Assembly (NCBI GenBank): GCA_905612295.1
Contig: CAJQRN010000007.1
Location: forward strand, 33,205-97,204
Direction of reading: 5' to 3'
Source: an uncultured Candidatus Nitrosopumilus sp.
GTDB taxonomy: Archaea > Thermoproteota > Nitrososphaeria > Nitrososphaerales > Nitrosopumilaceae
Length of the DNA stretch: 64,000 nt
In this document: positions 35,083 through 42,650 of the stretch, one piece after another
Layout: each line of letters begins with the position of its first letter
How positions within the stretch are numbered: the first letter of the stretch is position 1
Notes under the pieces: model-generated
Told to the model about the DNA's origin: nothing
What the model saw: the letters and a program-made list of their open reading frames with translations, nothing else
Databases searched by the model: none
Program-made: the position numbers and the translations under genes

Positions 35083-36597
35083 CTAGTTATACCAGGCTGG
35101 AGGTTCAGCACCAGAAGAAGTATTGCTCTGATAAGGTTGCGGGACTTTCATAATACCTTCTTTAATCAAGAATTGAAGTCCTTTGACGAATGAACCGTCA
35201 TCAATATCACCATTTGCCCACCATCCGGCATTATTTTTAATCCAAGGTGGAATATCATCAGAAACTCCACCAGTTCCTTGTGTAGTTTTTGGAATTTTCA
35301 TTATTTTTTCTTTAATTAAATATTGAATTCCTTGAATGAAAGATTTGTCATCTATAGTTCCATCTGCCCACCATCCGGCATTATTTTTAATCCAAGATGG
35401 GATTTTTGCAACAGGTATACTTCCATCTGAAGCATAAATTGGAACTTCTACTGTAAGAAGATCAGAAGCTACAGAAGGAGCAATGCCTTTAGGAGATAAT
35501 CCATAAATTATGATTGTATAATTTGCAGTTCCAGGTTCCTCCTTAACGACAAAATCAACTAGAGCTTGACCAGAAGGAGAATAGAGGTGTGATTCACCAT
35601 TTTCATTTGCAATAGATCTTTTTACTTTGCCATCATTATCTAAAACCAAAATATCATATTGAACTTGATTTAAAAATTCAGTTTCATCACTAAATTTTAA
35701 GAAATTAATAAGCCATTCCATGTCACAACCCACAACTGGATCTTCAGGTCCATAGAAAACATGAATTTGATATGTGAAGTCATCACTAGATCTTTTATGA
35801 ATTACATTCCTTTCAATATCAGTATTACAGCCAGCGGCAGCTAATTCATCTACAGTGGATTCAATTCCAACAAATGGAGAGTCGGATCTATTTTCATACT
35901 TTAATAATTTAAAATCATACTCTGGCGGAGGAATACCTTCAGCAACATGAGTGTAAGTTTTAGCTTTTATTGGAAATGGAAAATCATCTGCAACCCAAAC
36001 TTTACTTACGGCCCCACCGGTTTTCCAGGACATTATTACAGTCTCCCAAGTTCCTGCAGGGACTGTAATAGTTTCAATAGCTAATGGAACAACTTGTTGA
36101 CCACCAATATTTCCAATTTTACCCCAAGAGACTTCATCAAATCCTTTAGGACCTTTTCCTCCAGAACTTCCATCAGATGTTGCAAAAGCAGATAGCCAAG
36201 AAATAGATGACTTGAATGCGCCACGGTAAATACCTAATTCGGGAGTACCACCAGTAGGTTCTGGAGCAATTTTACCTAACTCCATTTCACCTACAATTAT
36301 TTTATTACCATCATAAACAACAACTTCAGCTAACCACTTGGTTTCACTGCCAACTATTTTATCACCTTTAATCCAAAAATCCATCTGAAAATTTTTACAT
36401 TCTTTGTAATCAACAAAACATGTTGAATAAGAAAAGAAATCACCTTTTTGAAGCCCCTCACCAGCATACCAGGTAGTTCCTTTTGGGAGTGTATCAGAAC
36501 TTACACCACCAGCTTCAATCTGACCGTATGCAGATGAAGTGACAGTTATGCCTAAAAATAATACAAGAATAATGGGAATTGATAAAATCGCTTTCAA
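35083..36597 (-). CDS. Secreted/surface protein with C-terminal WIKNNAGWW repeats
   Basis: A 504-residue exported protein: signal peptide at 1-25 (LSIPIILVLFLGITVTSSAYG), a large beta-rich ectodomain to about 395, and two C-terminal 40-residue repeats (399-438, 449-488) of the form IP-x-WIKNNAGWWA-x-G. This repeat recurs in many thaumarchaeal exported proteins and is likely a cell-surface or exopolymer-binding module. No membrane anchor after the repeats. No catalytic motif noticed in the ectodomain; function unknown. Confidence 0.72.
   Translation of the reverse strand: MKAILSIPIILVLFLGITVTSSAYGQIEAGGVSSDTLPKGTTWYAGEGLQKGDFFSYSTCFVDYKECKNFQMDFWIKGDKIVGSETKWLAEVVVYDGNKIIVGEMELGKIAPEPTGGTPELGIYRGAFKSSISWLSAFATSDGSSGGKGPKGFDEVSWGKIGNIGGQQVVPLAIETITVPAGTWETVIMSWKTGGAVSKVWVADDFPFPIKAKTYTHVAEGIPPPEYDFKLLKYENRSDSPFVGIESTVDELAAAGCNTDIERNVIHKRSSDDFTYQIHVFYGPEDPVVGCDMEWLINFLKFSDETEFLNQVQYDILVLDNDGKVKRSIANENGESHLYSPSGQALVDFVVKEEPGTANYTIIIYGLSPKGIAPSVASDLLTVEVPIYASDGSIPVAKIPSWIKNNAGWWADGTIDDKSFIQGIQYLIKEKIMKIPKTTQGTGGVSDDIPPWIKNNAGWWANGDIDDGSFVKGLQFLIKEGIMKVPQPYQSNTSSGAEPPAWYN
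35134..35403 (-). repeat. Two 40-residue WIKNNAGWW modules
   Basis: The two modules (35284-35403 and 35134-35253) share IP-x-WIKNNAGWWA, G-x-IDD-x-SF, G-(I/L)-Q-(Y/F)-LIKE-x-IMK-(I/V)-P, with a ten-residue linker. DNA identity is high across the ATTATTTTTAATCCA-type core. Confidence 0.8.
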
Positions 36598-36720
36598 ATC
36601 TAAAAAAAATTGGCAAAAGCGATAGTTAAAGGTTATTCAAATAATGAAATAATGTTAAAAAAATACATCAAAAGTTAAGTCAAATACTCAAATATAGAGG
36701 AATATTTTAAAAAAAGTATA

Positions 36721-36888
36721 ATGTGCGAATGTTCAAAAACTCACTTGTTTGAAATTGAATTCAAACTAGACGGAATGACAGTTGTTCCTACTCATAAAAA
36801 TTGTGGATTCCCATTAGATGAAAAACAAGCAGACAAGTTCCAAAAAGAATTAGTAAAATCTTGGGGCTTTGAGCAAGAAGATAATTAA
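36721..36888 (+). CDS. Small protein with N-terminal CEC motif (55 residues)
   Basis: The frame from ATG 36721 to TAA 36888 encodes a 55-residue protein beginning MCECSKTHLFEIEFKLDG and containing HKNCGFPLDEKQADKFQKEL. Cys2, Cys4, the His pair and Cys28 could bind a metal. It stands alone and is convergent with the Cys-rich micro gene 37 nt away. Unknown family. Confidence 0.5.
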   Translation: MCECSKTHLFEIEFKLDGMTVVPTHKNCGFPLDEKQADKFQKELVKSWGFEQEDN

Positions 36889-36925
36889 AATAAAAAAATA
36901 AAAAATGAGATTGTAATAAGCTGTT

Positions 36926-37072
36926 TTAGTTCATTTGTGAAACGGCTTCTTTACAAACGTCAGTTGTACATTTGCAATCTGCGCTGCAAATACAAGCTCC
37001 TTGCATTGCACAGTCGCATGAGTAATCTGGGTCGCCGCTATCAGCTTCGCAACCACATGCTTGATCTGTCAT
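36926..37072 (-). CDS. Metallothionein-like cysteine-rich micro protein
   Basis: Forty-eight residues with nine cysteines, eight of them in four C-x-C pairs: CGC (6, 8), CDC (19, 21), CIC (27, 29), CKC (33, 35), plus Cys40. No signal peptide and few aromatic residues (one Tyr). This C-x-C density is a hallmark of metallothioneins that buffer Cu(I)/Zn(II). A TTTTAAAA element sits about 26 nt upstream. Not assignable to a specific metallothionein family by eye. Confidence 0.6.
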   Translation of the reverse strand: MTDQACGCEADSGDPDYSCDCAMQGACICSADCKCTTDVCKEAVSQMN

Positions 37073-37094
37073 GATAAATCAATGGTATTACTTG

Positions 37095-37102
37095 TTTTAA
37101 AA
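37095..37102 (-). promoter_or_regulatory. TATA box of the Cys-rich micro gene
   Basis: TTTTAAAA (self-complementary) centred about 26 nt before the ATG at 37072, the spacing for a leaderless archaeal mRNA; supports expression of the Cys-rich gene. Confidence 0.45.
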
Positions 37103-37122
37103 GGTTAGTACATAATGTTGAA

Positions 37123-38040
37123 TCAAGTCTTTGAAATTATCTCAAGTATATCATTACATGAAGTTTGAATCTTTTCTATATGTTGTTGAAGAAGATTTGA
37201 ATCAGCCTCAATGTCAAAAGCAATTTTTAGAATATGTATTAGATCCTGTTCCTTGTTTAAATTATCTTTAATTTTAATAAAGTTCTCCTTATTCACATAT
37301 ACCAAATAAAAATAACAATCAGAAAGCATTGAGTTTTTTAGGAAATAATCATATTTTTGTCTAATCAGTTGAGAATGATTATTTTTCTCAACTAAATCAG
37401 AAAACCCAACAGTAGATTTCAACATACGCTCAAGTAATGTTGGAGTGGCTCGCTCAATTCCAATAGTTTCTAAAATACCAGAAATATGGTTATTGATAGA
37501 ACTTTTTTTAGATTTTCGAAGAGAGTCAAGCGTATGTGAAGGACTAGATGGGCTTTGATTGAAAGAAGATAAAGAATCGGCTAAATAATATGAAGCACAT
37601 TTTTGCCAGCATGCTGCAAATACATCATTAGTTTGAATTGCATCTTTAGTTTTTTGACAACAAAAAAGAGATTCAATTAAAGAATTTTTTGCAGAATCAG
37701 AAAATAAAGAATTACGTTTTTCAGAAATTGTAGAAAGTAGTATTTTTAAATTCCAAGAATCATCTTGAATGACATCTAATCCATCATATTGTAACAGTTT
37801 TTTTGTATTGGTTTCAGATAAGGAAGAATGATGAATGGTAATTAAATTATTATCAAATGCAATAATTTGTTTATCTGAAGAATTTTCATCAAATACCATA
37901 AGATCATAATCACAAGAATCAAAGAAACATCCAGTACTTCTACAACCACCCAATCCAATAGGGAAATTAGTTAAGCCTTGTACTTCAATAAATTTTTTTA
38001 AATCCACACTATCAGATGAACTAGTTTTTCTATAAACCAA
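37123..38040 (-). CDS. Putative nucleotidyltransferase-like protein
   Basis: A 305-residue protein whose N-terminus has LGGCRSTGCFFDSCDYDLMVFDE (residues 30-52), resembling the GS/GG-x(n)-D-x-D core of nucleotidyltransferase-fold enzymes. The remaining 230 residues are helical with scattered Cys (LFCCQKTKDA, FAACWQKCASYYLADSL). The core is imperfect (GGCRSTG instead of GS-x-A-x-G), so activity is uncertain. Unknown family. Confidence 0.55.
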   Translation of the reverse strand: MVYRKTSSSDSVDLKKFIEVQGLTNFPIGLGGCRSTGCFFDSCDYDLMVFDENSSDKQIIAFDNNLITIHHSSLSETNTKKLLQYDGLDVIQDDSWNLKILLSTISEKRNSLFSDSAKNSLIESLFCCQKTKDAIQTNDVFAACWQKCASYYLADSLSSFNQSPSSPSHTLDSLRKSKKSSINNHISGILETIGIERATPTLLERMLKSTVGFSDLVEKNNHSQLIRQKYDYFLKNSMLSDCYFYLVYVNKENFIKIKDNLNKEQDLIHILKIAFDIEADSNLLQQHIEKIQTSCNDILEIISKT

Positions 38041-38117
38041 TTAAGTCATAAATTTTTACAAATTCATTCAAACTCAAAACATTTCCTTTAAATTAAGATT
38101 GGATTATTTTTTATCAA

Positions 38118-38191
38118 GCTCCTATAGTGTAGTCCGGTTAAGCATTTTGGCTTCTCAAGCCAAAGACTCGGGTTCGAATCCCGATGGGAGC
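38118..38191 (+). tRNA. tRNA-Glu (CTC)
   Basis: Cloverleaf: acceptor GCTCCTA/TGGGAGC (one T-G pair), anticodon stem TTGGC/GCCAA around loop TTCTCAA with anticodon CTC, T arm CGGG-TTCGAAT-CCCG. No intron; 3' CCA not encoded (ATTT follows). It charges glutamate, and tRNA-Glu species are also the HemA substrate. Confidence 0.93.
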
Positions 38192-38248
38192 ATTTTTAGA
38201 TAATTTACAAGTTATTGGCTTAAATATTAAAATCATAGATCATATGGT

Positions 38249-38905
38249 ATGGGTCTAAAGAGCATCAATCTCAAAGAAGAGTATCGCTCAGATGTAGATG
38301 ATATTATTGCAGAATTCTTTTTCCCTTGCTTGAGTAATTGTATCGAATATGATAGATGTGTAAATTATCTATCAATACAAACACTTGCTACAATATCAAT
38401 GGCTTTTGATAATTTTTATTCAGGTAAAGCAAAATTACGAATGATCACAGGGCATAGATTCAAAATAGAGGATCTTAATTTATTGACAAAATTATTTTCT
38501 GAAAAATTTACAAAATCATTTGATGGTAAATTCATAAAAAATAGTAAAATTCAGAAATTGCAGGACATAGTAAATAATGGACAAATTGAATTAAAAATTG
38601 CAATTCCAAATTCAGAACATGTAACAGATGCATTCTCAGAAAGAATTGGAATTTTTAAAGATGATCAAGATGGACAGGTTGCATTTACAGGAACATCAAA
38701 AGAATCATTTTCAAGTCAAACAAGAGATTTTGAATCAGTAGACGTCTTTACATCATGGAATGATAAAACAAGAGTTGAAAGAAAGATGAAAGATTTTGAT
38801 AATTTATGGCAAAATAAAACAAAGTATGTAGATGTTTGTGATTTTATGTATGCAGAAGAAAATAATCTTTTAAAATATTCAACAAAATGGGTTACACATG
38901 TTTAA
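38249..38905 (+). CDS. PLD-like nuclease-domain protein
   Basis: A 218-residue protein resembling the phospholipase-D-like domain found N-terminal to some SNF2/DEAD helicases: a helical start, YLSIQTLATISMAFDNFYSGKAKLRMITGH, then IELKIAIPNSEHVTDAFSERIGIF and VAFTGTSKESFSSQTRDFESVDVFTSW. No full HKD motif is visible, so it may bind DNA without cleaving. It is free-standing, with no helicase beside it. Overlaps the convergent endonuclease by 4 nt. Confidence 0.6.
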   Translation: MGLKSINLKEEYRSDVDDIIAEFFFPCLSNCIEYDRCVNYLSIQTLATISMAFDNFYSGKAKLRMITGHRFKIEDLNLLTKLFSEKFTKSFDGKFIKNSKIQKLQDIVNNGQIELKIAIPNSEHVTDAFSERIGIFKDDQDGQVAFTGTSKESFSSQTRDFESVDVFTSWNDKTRVERKMKDFDNLWQNKTKYVDVCDFMYAEENNLLKYSTKWVTHV

Positions 38906-39465
38906 AATTCAAAAGAATCTTCCAATCTTGCTTTATTTTCAAGAAAAGTCATTTTATTAATTTTATAATAAATTACTTCTCCACGCCTTTCAATTACCGC
39001 AATAATTGGTTCTTTTCCCATTTGGGTTATTTCATCAATTTTTTTTTGTAGTACACTCATCTTCTCCTGTTGACCTTCATTGAGACCAAAAATCAGAAAT
39101 TTTGCACCTTTCTCACCAAAATGACCGCGCTCATAAACTCTAAAATCAGAACCAAATCCAAAACCATCTTTTACAATATATCCTCTAGTTTTCAAATCAC
39201 GAAATATCAAAAACTTTGTAAGAATTTCAGAATTTGTTTTTTGACAAATACTCATGTAAGTATCAAAATTAATTTGAATTTTGTTTTTCTTTAAAATTAA
39301 TTTATGAGTATATAGTAAATACAGGGTTTCAAATTGTTTGAGAAGTAATTTTTCCTTTTGAATCTCACCATACCCCTTTTGTTCAAGATCACGGATCATG
39401 TTCTTATTAGAAATATAGACCTGATCTAAAATTAGATCACCACTAACTTCAGGTGTTTCATCCAT
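38902..39465 (-). CDS. endA: tRNA-splicing endonuclease EndA
   Basis: About 187 residues from the ATG at 39465 (12 codons after an earlier ATG), giving DETPEVSGDLILDQVYI, the usual EndA opening strand. The catalytic domain has TKFLIFRDLKTRGYIVKDGFGFGSDFRVYERG and the late IIAVIERRGEVIYYKI with the catalytic Lys. Tyr is in RVYERG, but the His lies only four residues after it (RGHFGEKGAKF) instead of about ten. It cuts introns at bulge-helix-bulge motifs; a substrate, tRNA-Leu, lies at 8.8 kb. Confidence 0.88.
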   Translation of the reverse strand: MDETPEVSGDLILDQVYISNKNMIRDLEQKGYGEIQKEKLLLKQFETLYLLYTHKLILKKNKIQINFDTYMSICQKTNSEILTKFLIFRDLKTRGYIVKDGFGFGSDFRVYERGHFGEKGAKFLIFGLNEGQQEKMSVLQKKIDEITQMGKEPIIAVIERRGEVIYYKINKMTFLENKARLEDSFEF

Positions 39466-39563
39466 AATGAACAGAAAAATGGAAGATTTCCATATAAGCA
39501 TTGGAAATTGGGTCCAGATAGTTACTAACCGTTAAAATATGGGGATTCTTGGTTGAGATTATC

Positions 39564-40073
39564 ATGCATGGTGCAAATTACAGATATGGAAGAGGCCAAG
39601 TATTCACAAGAAAGGAATACATCAAAGGTAAACCACAAATTAAAATTGCAAAATTCCAAGGAGGTAAAAGAGATACTTACGAATATTGTGTTCAATTATT
39701 ACTAAGAGAAAAACTTCAGATTAGACACATGGCAATTGAATCAACCAGATTAGCAGCAAACAAAACACTAGAAAAAACAACTGGTGAACAGGGCTATTAC
39801 ACAAGACTTAGAATTTATCCACATAACCTCTTAAGAGAAAATAAACAAATTGCTACTGCAGGTGCAGATAGAGTTTCAGAAGGAATGAGAAGATCATGGG
39901 GTAAAGCAACTAGTTTAGGTGCTAGAATCAAACAAGGACAATGTATAATGGAATTATATGTTAACGGAGAAGCACATCTAACTGCAGCAAAAAAAGCACT
40001 TCACGGAGCATGTGTAAAATTACCAGGTACACCAATAATCAAAGTGATTGAATGGAATAAACCATCACCATAG
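39564..40073 (+). CDS. rpl10e: Ribosomal protein L10e (uL16)
   Basis: Large-subunit protein near the A and P sites. Typical segments are YTRLRIYPHNLLRENK, AGADRVSEGMRRSWGKA and KKALHGACVKLPGTPIIKV. I choose the ATG at 39564 (HGANYRYGRGQVFTRKEYIKG follows); a TTG five codons upstream (39549) is also in frame. Confidence 0.93.
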   Translation: MHGANYRYGRGQVFTRKEYIKGKPQIKIAKFQGGKRDTYEYCVQLLLREKLQIRHMAIESTRLAANKTLEKTTGEQGYYTRLRIYPHNLLRENKQIATAGADRVSEGMRRSWGKATSLGARIKQGQCIMELYVNGEAHLTAAKKALHGACVKLPGTPIIKVIEWNKPSP

Positions 40074-40328
40074 ATGTTCTAAGTCAGGTTTCTTATTTTC
40101 AACAAATTTTAAAAAGTCTTCAAATTCTTTTTTTGTAGGATCTCGTTTGAGAATTCTTTTAGTTTGATAGAAAAAGGTATTGTACAATCTACCAACGATA
40201 ATCCCCAGTGCAAAAGATTTGGAACTATCAATGGTTGAAAGTAATTTAATTAATTCTTTAATATCATCCTGGTTTGAAATACTATCTTGAATTTTTTGCT
40301 CAATTTTCTGTAGAAGAAGATCATCCAT
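40065..40328 (-). CDS. Small helical hypothetical protein
   Basis: An 87-residue all-helical protein (DDLLLQKIEQKIQDSISNQDD; LGIIVGRLYNTFFYQTKRILKRDPTKKEFEDFLKFVE). Convergent with the L10e gene, overlapping 9 nt. Unknown family; no membrane segment. Confidence 0.55.
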   Translation of the reverse strand: MDDLLLQKIEQKIQDSISNQDDIKELIKLLSTIDSSKSFALGIIVGRLYNTFFYQTKRILKRDPTKKEFEDFLKFVENKKPDLEHLW

Positions 40329-40392
40329 GAATAGTCATTTCAATTAAAGCTTAAAAACGCTTAAATCTGCAAATCCAACCCTTCGTATTGTT

Positions 40393-40469
40393 GCAGTTAT
40401 AGTACAGTCTGGTTAGTACTCGTGCTTGCCAAGTACGTGACCCGGGTTCAAATCCCGGTAACTGCACCA
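40393..40469 (+). tRNA. tRNA-Gly (GCC) with encoded CCA
   Basis: Acceptor GCAGTTA/TAACTGC, anticodon stem CGTGC/GTACG around loop TTGCCAA (anticodon GCC), T arm CCGGG-TTCAAAT-CCCGG. Discriminator A at 40466 is followed by CCA at 40467-40469, so the 3' CCA is genomic, unlike the other two tRNAs here. The last 22 nt overlap the 3' end of the convergent gene. Confidence 0.93.
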
Positions 40470-40900
40470 TCTAAATCATTTTTAGGCATTAAACCAGTTT
40501 TAATAATTTCAAGTGCATCATGTGCTTTTTCAGGTCGAGGTAATTGAATCGCTATTACATTATCTTGACCATATGGTGATTCGGGGGAATTAAGTACAAG
40601 CATAGATGTATTTGCTAAAACTTCAAAAAATGCTAGATCAGTTTTTGCATTGATAACAAATTTTTCAGAAATATTACCTACTGAAAAAGTCAAAACAATT
40701 TCAACAAAAACATTTCCCAATCCATCTTGAAGAATGTTAAGGTCAGTGTTAACAGAAAATGGTTGCCCTTCAATTTTGGCTCGAATTAGTCCATACTTTT
40801 TTTCTTCAATTATTATACAAGGAGTTTCCTTACCTTCAAAATCAAAAGTTGTAATTCCATCATGAACACTATCTAACATTTTTTGTAATTCATCAGACAT
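40448..40900 (-). CDS. Hypothetical protein whose end overlaps tRNA-Gly
   Basis: A 150-residue acidic soluble protein of beta-alpha character (GKETPCIIIEEKKYGLIRAKIEG; VFVEIVLTFSVGNISEKFVINAKTDLAFFEVLA). The last seven codons (DGAVTGI region) are read from the antisense of the tRNA-Gly T arm and acceptor. Its ATG overlaps the antiporter stop by 8 nt, suggesting co-transcription and a possible regulatory link. Unknown family. Confidence 0.6.
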   Translation of the reverse strand: MSDELQKMLDSVHDGITTFDFEGKETPCIIIEEKKYGLIRAKIEGQPFSVNTDLNILQDGLGNVFVEIVLTFSVGNISEKFVINAKTDLAFFEVLANTSMLVLNSPESPYGQDNVIAIQLPRPEKAHDALEIIKTGLMPKNDLDGAVTGI

Positions 40901-42221
40901 CTTCTTTTTCCTCTAATGCAGGTACAATTTTGTCACTGGCTTTCATTAAAAATGGAGAAATAAACGCAGTGATTATTGAAATTATACCAACCAATGGGAA
41001 CAAAAATGCACTTACTGCACCAATGTCTACTCCAACTTTAATAATTACAATAGAGAATTCACCACGAGGAGCAGCTAATGTGAATGCAGAGCGAAGTGCC
41101 TTTCCACGTTTTTGTCTGAAAATAAAATTACCCAGCATGTTACCACCAAATTTCATACCAGTGGCAACTGCAATCAAAGCAACTGCAATGAACATATAAT
41201 TTTCAAGTTGTGAAACATCCATCAATGCACCAACTGAGATGAAAAATATTGCCACAAACATATCTTTGATAGGGCTTGAAAGTAATTTTGCAACTTCAGC
41301 GGATTTTGACTCTGCAACTAGTACACCAGCCAAAAATGCACCGATGGCTACAGACAATCCCACAATATTTGCAAGTAAAGCATAACCAAAACAGAGACCA
41401 AGAACACTCATTAGTAAAATTTCACGATTTTCTGCAGCTGCAACTCTATCAATTAGAGGAGGGATAACACGTGTTCCAATGGTAAATGTTCCTATGATAA
41501 GACCAGCTGCAACTAACACGATTACAGCAATGGATTCCAAAGATACAGATCCTACTAAAGCAACAGATTGTAATGTAGAAATTAAAATTACAGCTATAAT
41601 ATCCTCTACAATCAAAATACCTAAAACAAGAGTAGAAGATCCTTTTTTAATTTTCCCCATCTCTTCTAAAAGTTTGACAATAATAGCAGTACTGGAAATA
41701 GATAAAGCTGCAGAAATAAACAATGCATCCATAAATTCTAGACCTAGTGCAGTTGAAGTATAAAATAAAACACCCAGTGTAGAAAACAACCCAATAGAAC
41801 CTACACCAACAGATACACGTCCAACTGATTTGATTTTAGCATATGGGAATTCAATACCGATTACAAATAGCAGTAAGATAACACCAATTTCAGCAAAAAG
41901 ATTCAGGGCAGAAATATCAGATAAAATACCAACAGCATTTAACGAATCAGCAGAAGATTCACCTTCAGGTAAAATCCAAGTCCAAAGAGGAGATAACGGA
42001 CCAATAAGCATACCAGCAAAAAGATATCCGATAATCAAAGGTTGTTTAATTTTAAAAAATGCAAGAGTAACAATAGAACCAATAATCATGATAAAAGCTA
42101 AATCAGTTACAAAGCTCGTGTGAGTAAGTTCAGGAGTTATTTGTTCAATCAAAGTATTGACAGTAGTATCCAGAGAGTTTTGAATTACAGTAGAATCTAT
42201 CTGTAATGAAAGATTTTGCAT
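40893..42221 (-). CDS. CPA2-family cation/proton antiporter (KefB/NapA-like)
   Basis: Membrane protein of about 442 residues with 12-13 helices. Typical CPA2 segments: IKQPLIIGYLFAGMLIGPLSP, FAEIGVILLLFVIGIEF, ALSISSTAIIVKLLEE, GILIVEDIIAVILIS and IFFISVGALMD. It exchanges Na+ or K+ for H+. I use the ATG at 42221; one five codons earlier is possible. There is no C-terminal TrkA domain. Confidence 0.88.
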   Translation of the reverse strand: MQNLSLQIDSTVIQNSLDTTVNTLIEQITPELTHTSFVTDLAFIMIIGSIVTLAFFKIKQPLIIGYLFAGMLIGPLSPLWTWILPEGESSADSLNAVGILSDISALNLFAEIGVILLLFVIGIEFPYAKIKSVGRVSVGVGSIGLFSTLGVLFYTSTALGLEFMDALFISAALSISSTAIIVKLLEEMGKIKKGSSTLVLGILIVEDIIAVILISTLQSVALVGSVSLESIAVIVLVAAGLIIGTFTIGTRVIPPLIDRVAAAENREILLMSVLGLCFGYALLANIVGLSVAIGAFLAGVLVAESKSAEVAKLLSSPIKDMFVAIFFISVGALMDVSQLENYMFIAVALIAVATGMKFGGNMLGNFIFRQKRGKALRSAFTLAAPRGEFSIVIIKVGVDIGAVSAFLFPLVGIISIITAFISPFLMKASDKIVPALEEKEDV

Positions 42222-42359
42222 ACATTTGATTAACAATTTTCATTAAAAATGATTACGCAATACAAATTTAAAAATGAAATTAGTAAAAATATTCAAAAAA
42301 GTGATGATCAAAAGATTATCAGTTTAAAACTTCTTTATGCCTAATAATCTCAGTCTAAT

Positions 42360-42423
42360 TGCAGAGTGATGAGTAGGTCAGCTGATTAAAATGAAGAGAT
42401 ATGACCTGGGGTAACTGACTGCA
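42360..42423 (+). ncRNA. C/D box sRNA candidate
   Basis: Box C GTGATGA (42366-42372), D' CTGA (42382-42385), C'-like TGAAGA (42392-42397) and D CTGA (42415-42418) occur in order and spacing of archaeal methylation-guide RNAs. A 5-bp terminal stem TGCAG/CTGCA flanks boxes C and D. A TTTATG element about 24 nt upstream could be its TATA box. Guides: nine nt before D' (GTAGGTCAG) and 17 nt before D (GATATGACCTGGGGTAA). Targets not determined. Confidence 0.55.
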
Positions 42424-42458
42424 TTTATGGTTACATCATGATAACCTAATCATTAATA

Positions 42459-42472
42459 GTACGGTACCGTAC
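42459..42472. promoter_or_regulatory. 14-bp perfect palindrome (operator candidate)
   Basis: GTACGGTACCGTAC is a perfect inverted repeat lying between an ATTAATA element (about 42452-42458) and the ATG of the micro gene at 42481. This is where a repressor would block a leaderless promoter. A partial repeat, AGTAC, flanks both sides. Confidence 0.4.
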
Positions 42473-42480
42473 AGTACTAT

Positions 42481-42588
42481 ATGATTCAATGCGAATATTG
42501 TCCAAGAGGATTCATAGAAACAACAACAGGTCTGGCTGAGAAGACATTTCATGAACTACTTCATGAACCAGAAGTTGTAAACAAGTGA
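42481..42588 (+). CDS. Micro Cys2His2 protein (35 residues)
   Basis: Thirty-five residues: IQCEYCPRGF near the start and FHELLHEPEV near the end form C-x2-C-x16-H-x3-H, a C2H2 finger with a longer than usual loop. It has its own TATA-like element and a palindrome just upstream. Second micro zinc finger of the window. Function unknown. Confidence 0.45.
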   Translation: MIQCEYCPRGFIETTTGLAEKTFHELLHEPEVVNK

Positions 42589-42650
42589 CTCTTTACATTT
42601 TTTATTTTACACCTAACTTTTTTTATTATTAGTTTCTTAATTCAAGTGAG

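Noticed and set aside
42301..42307. Second GTGATGA box C upstream of the sRNA candidate
   Set aside because: No matching D box before the next element; not supportable as a second sRNA.
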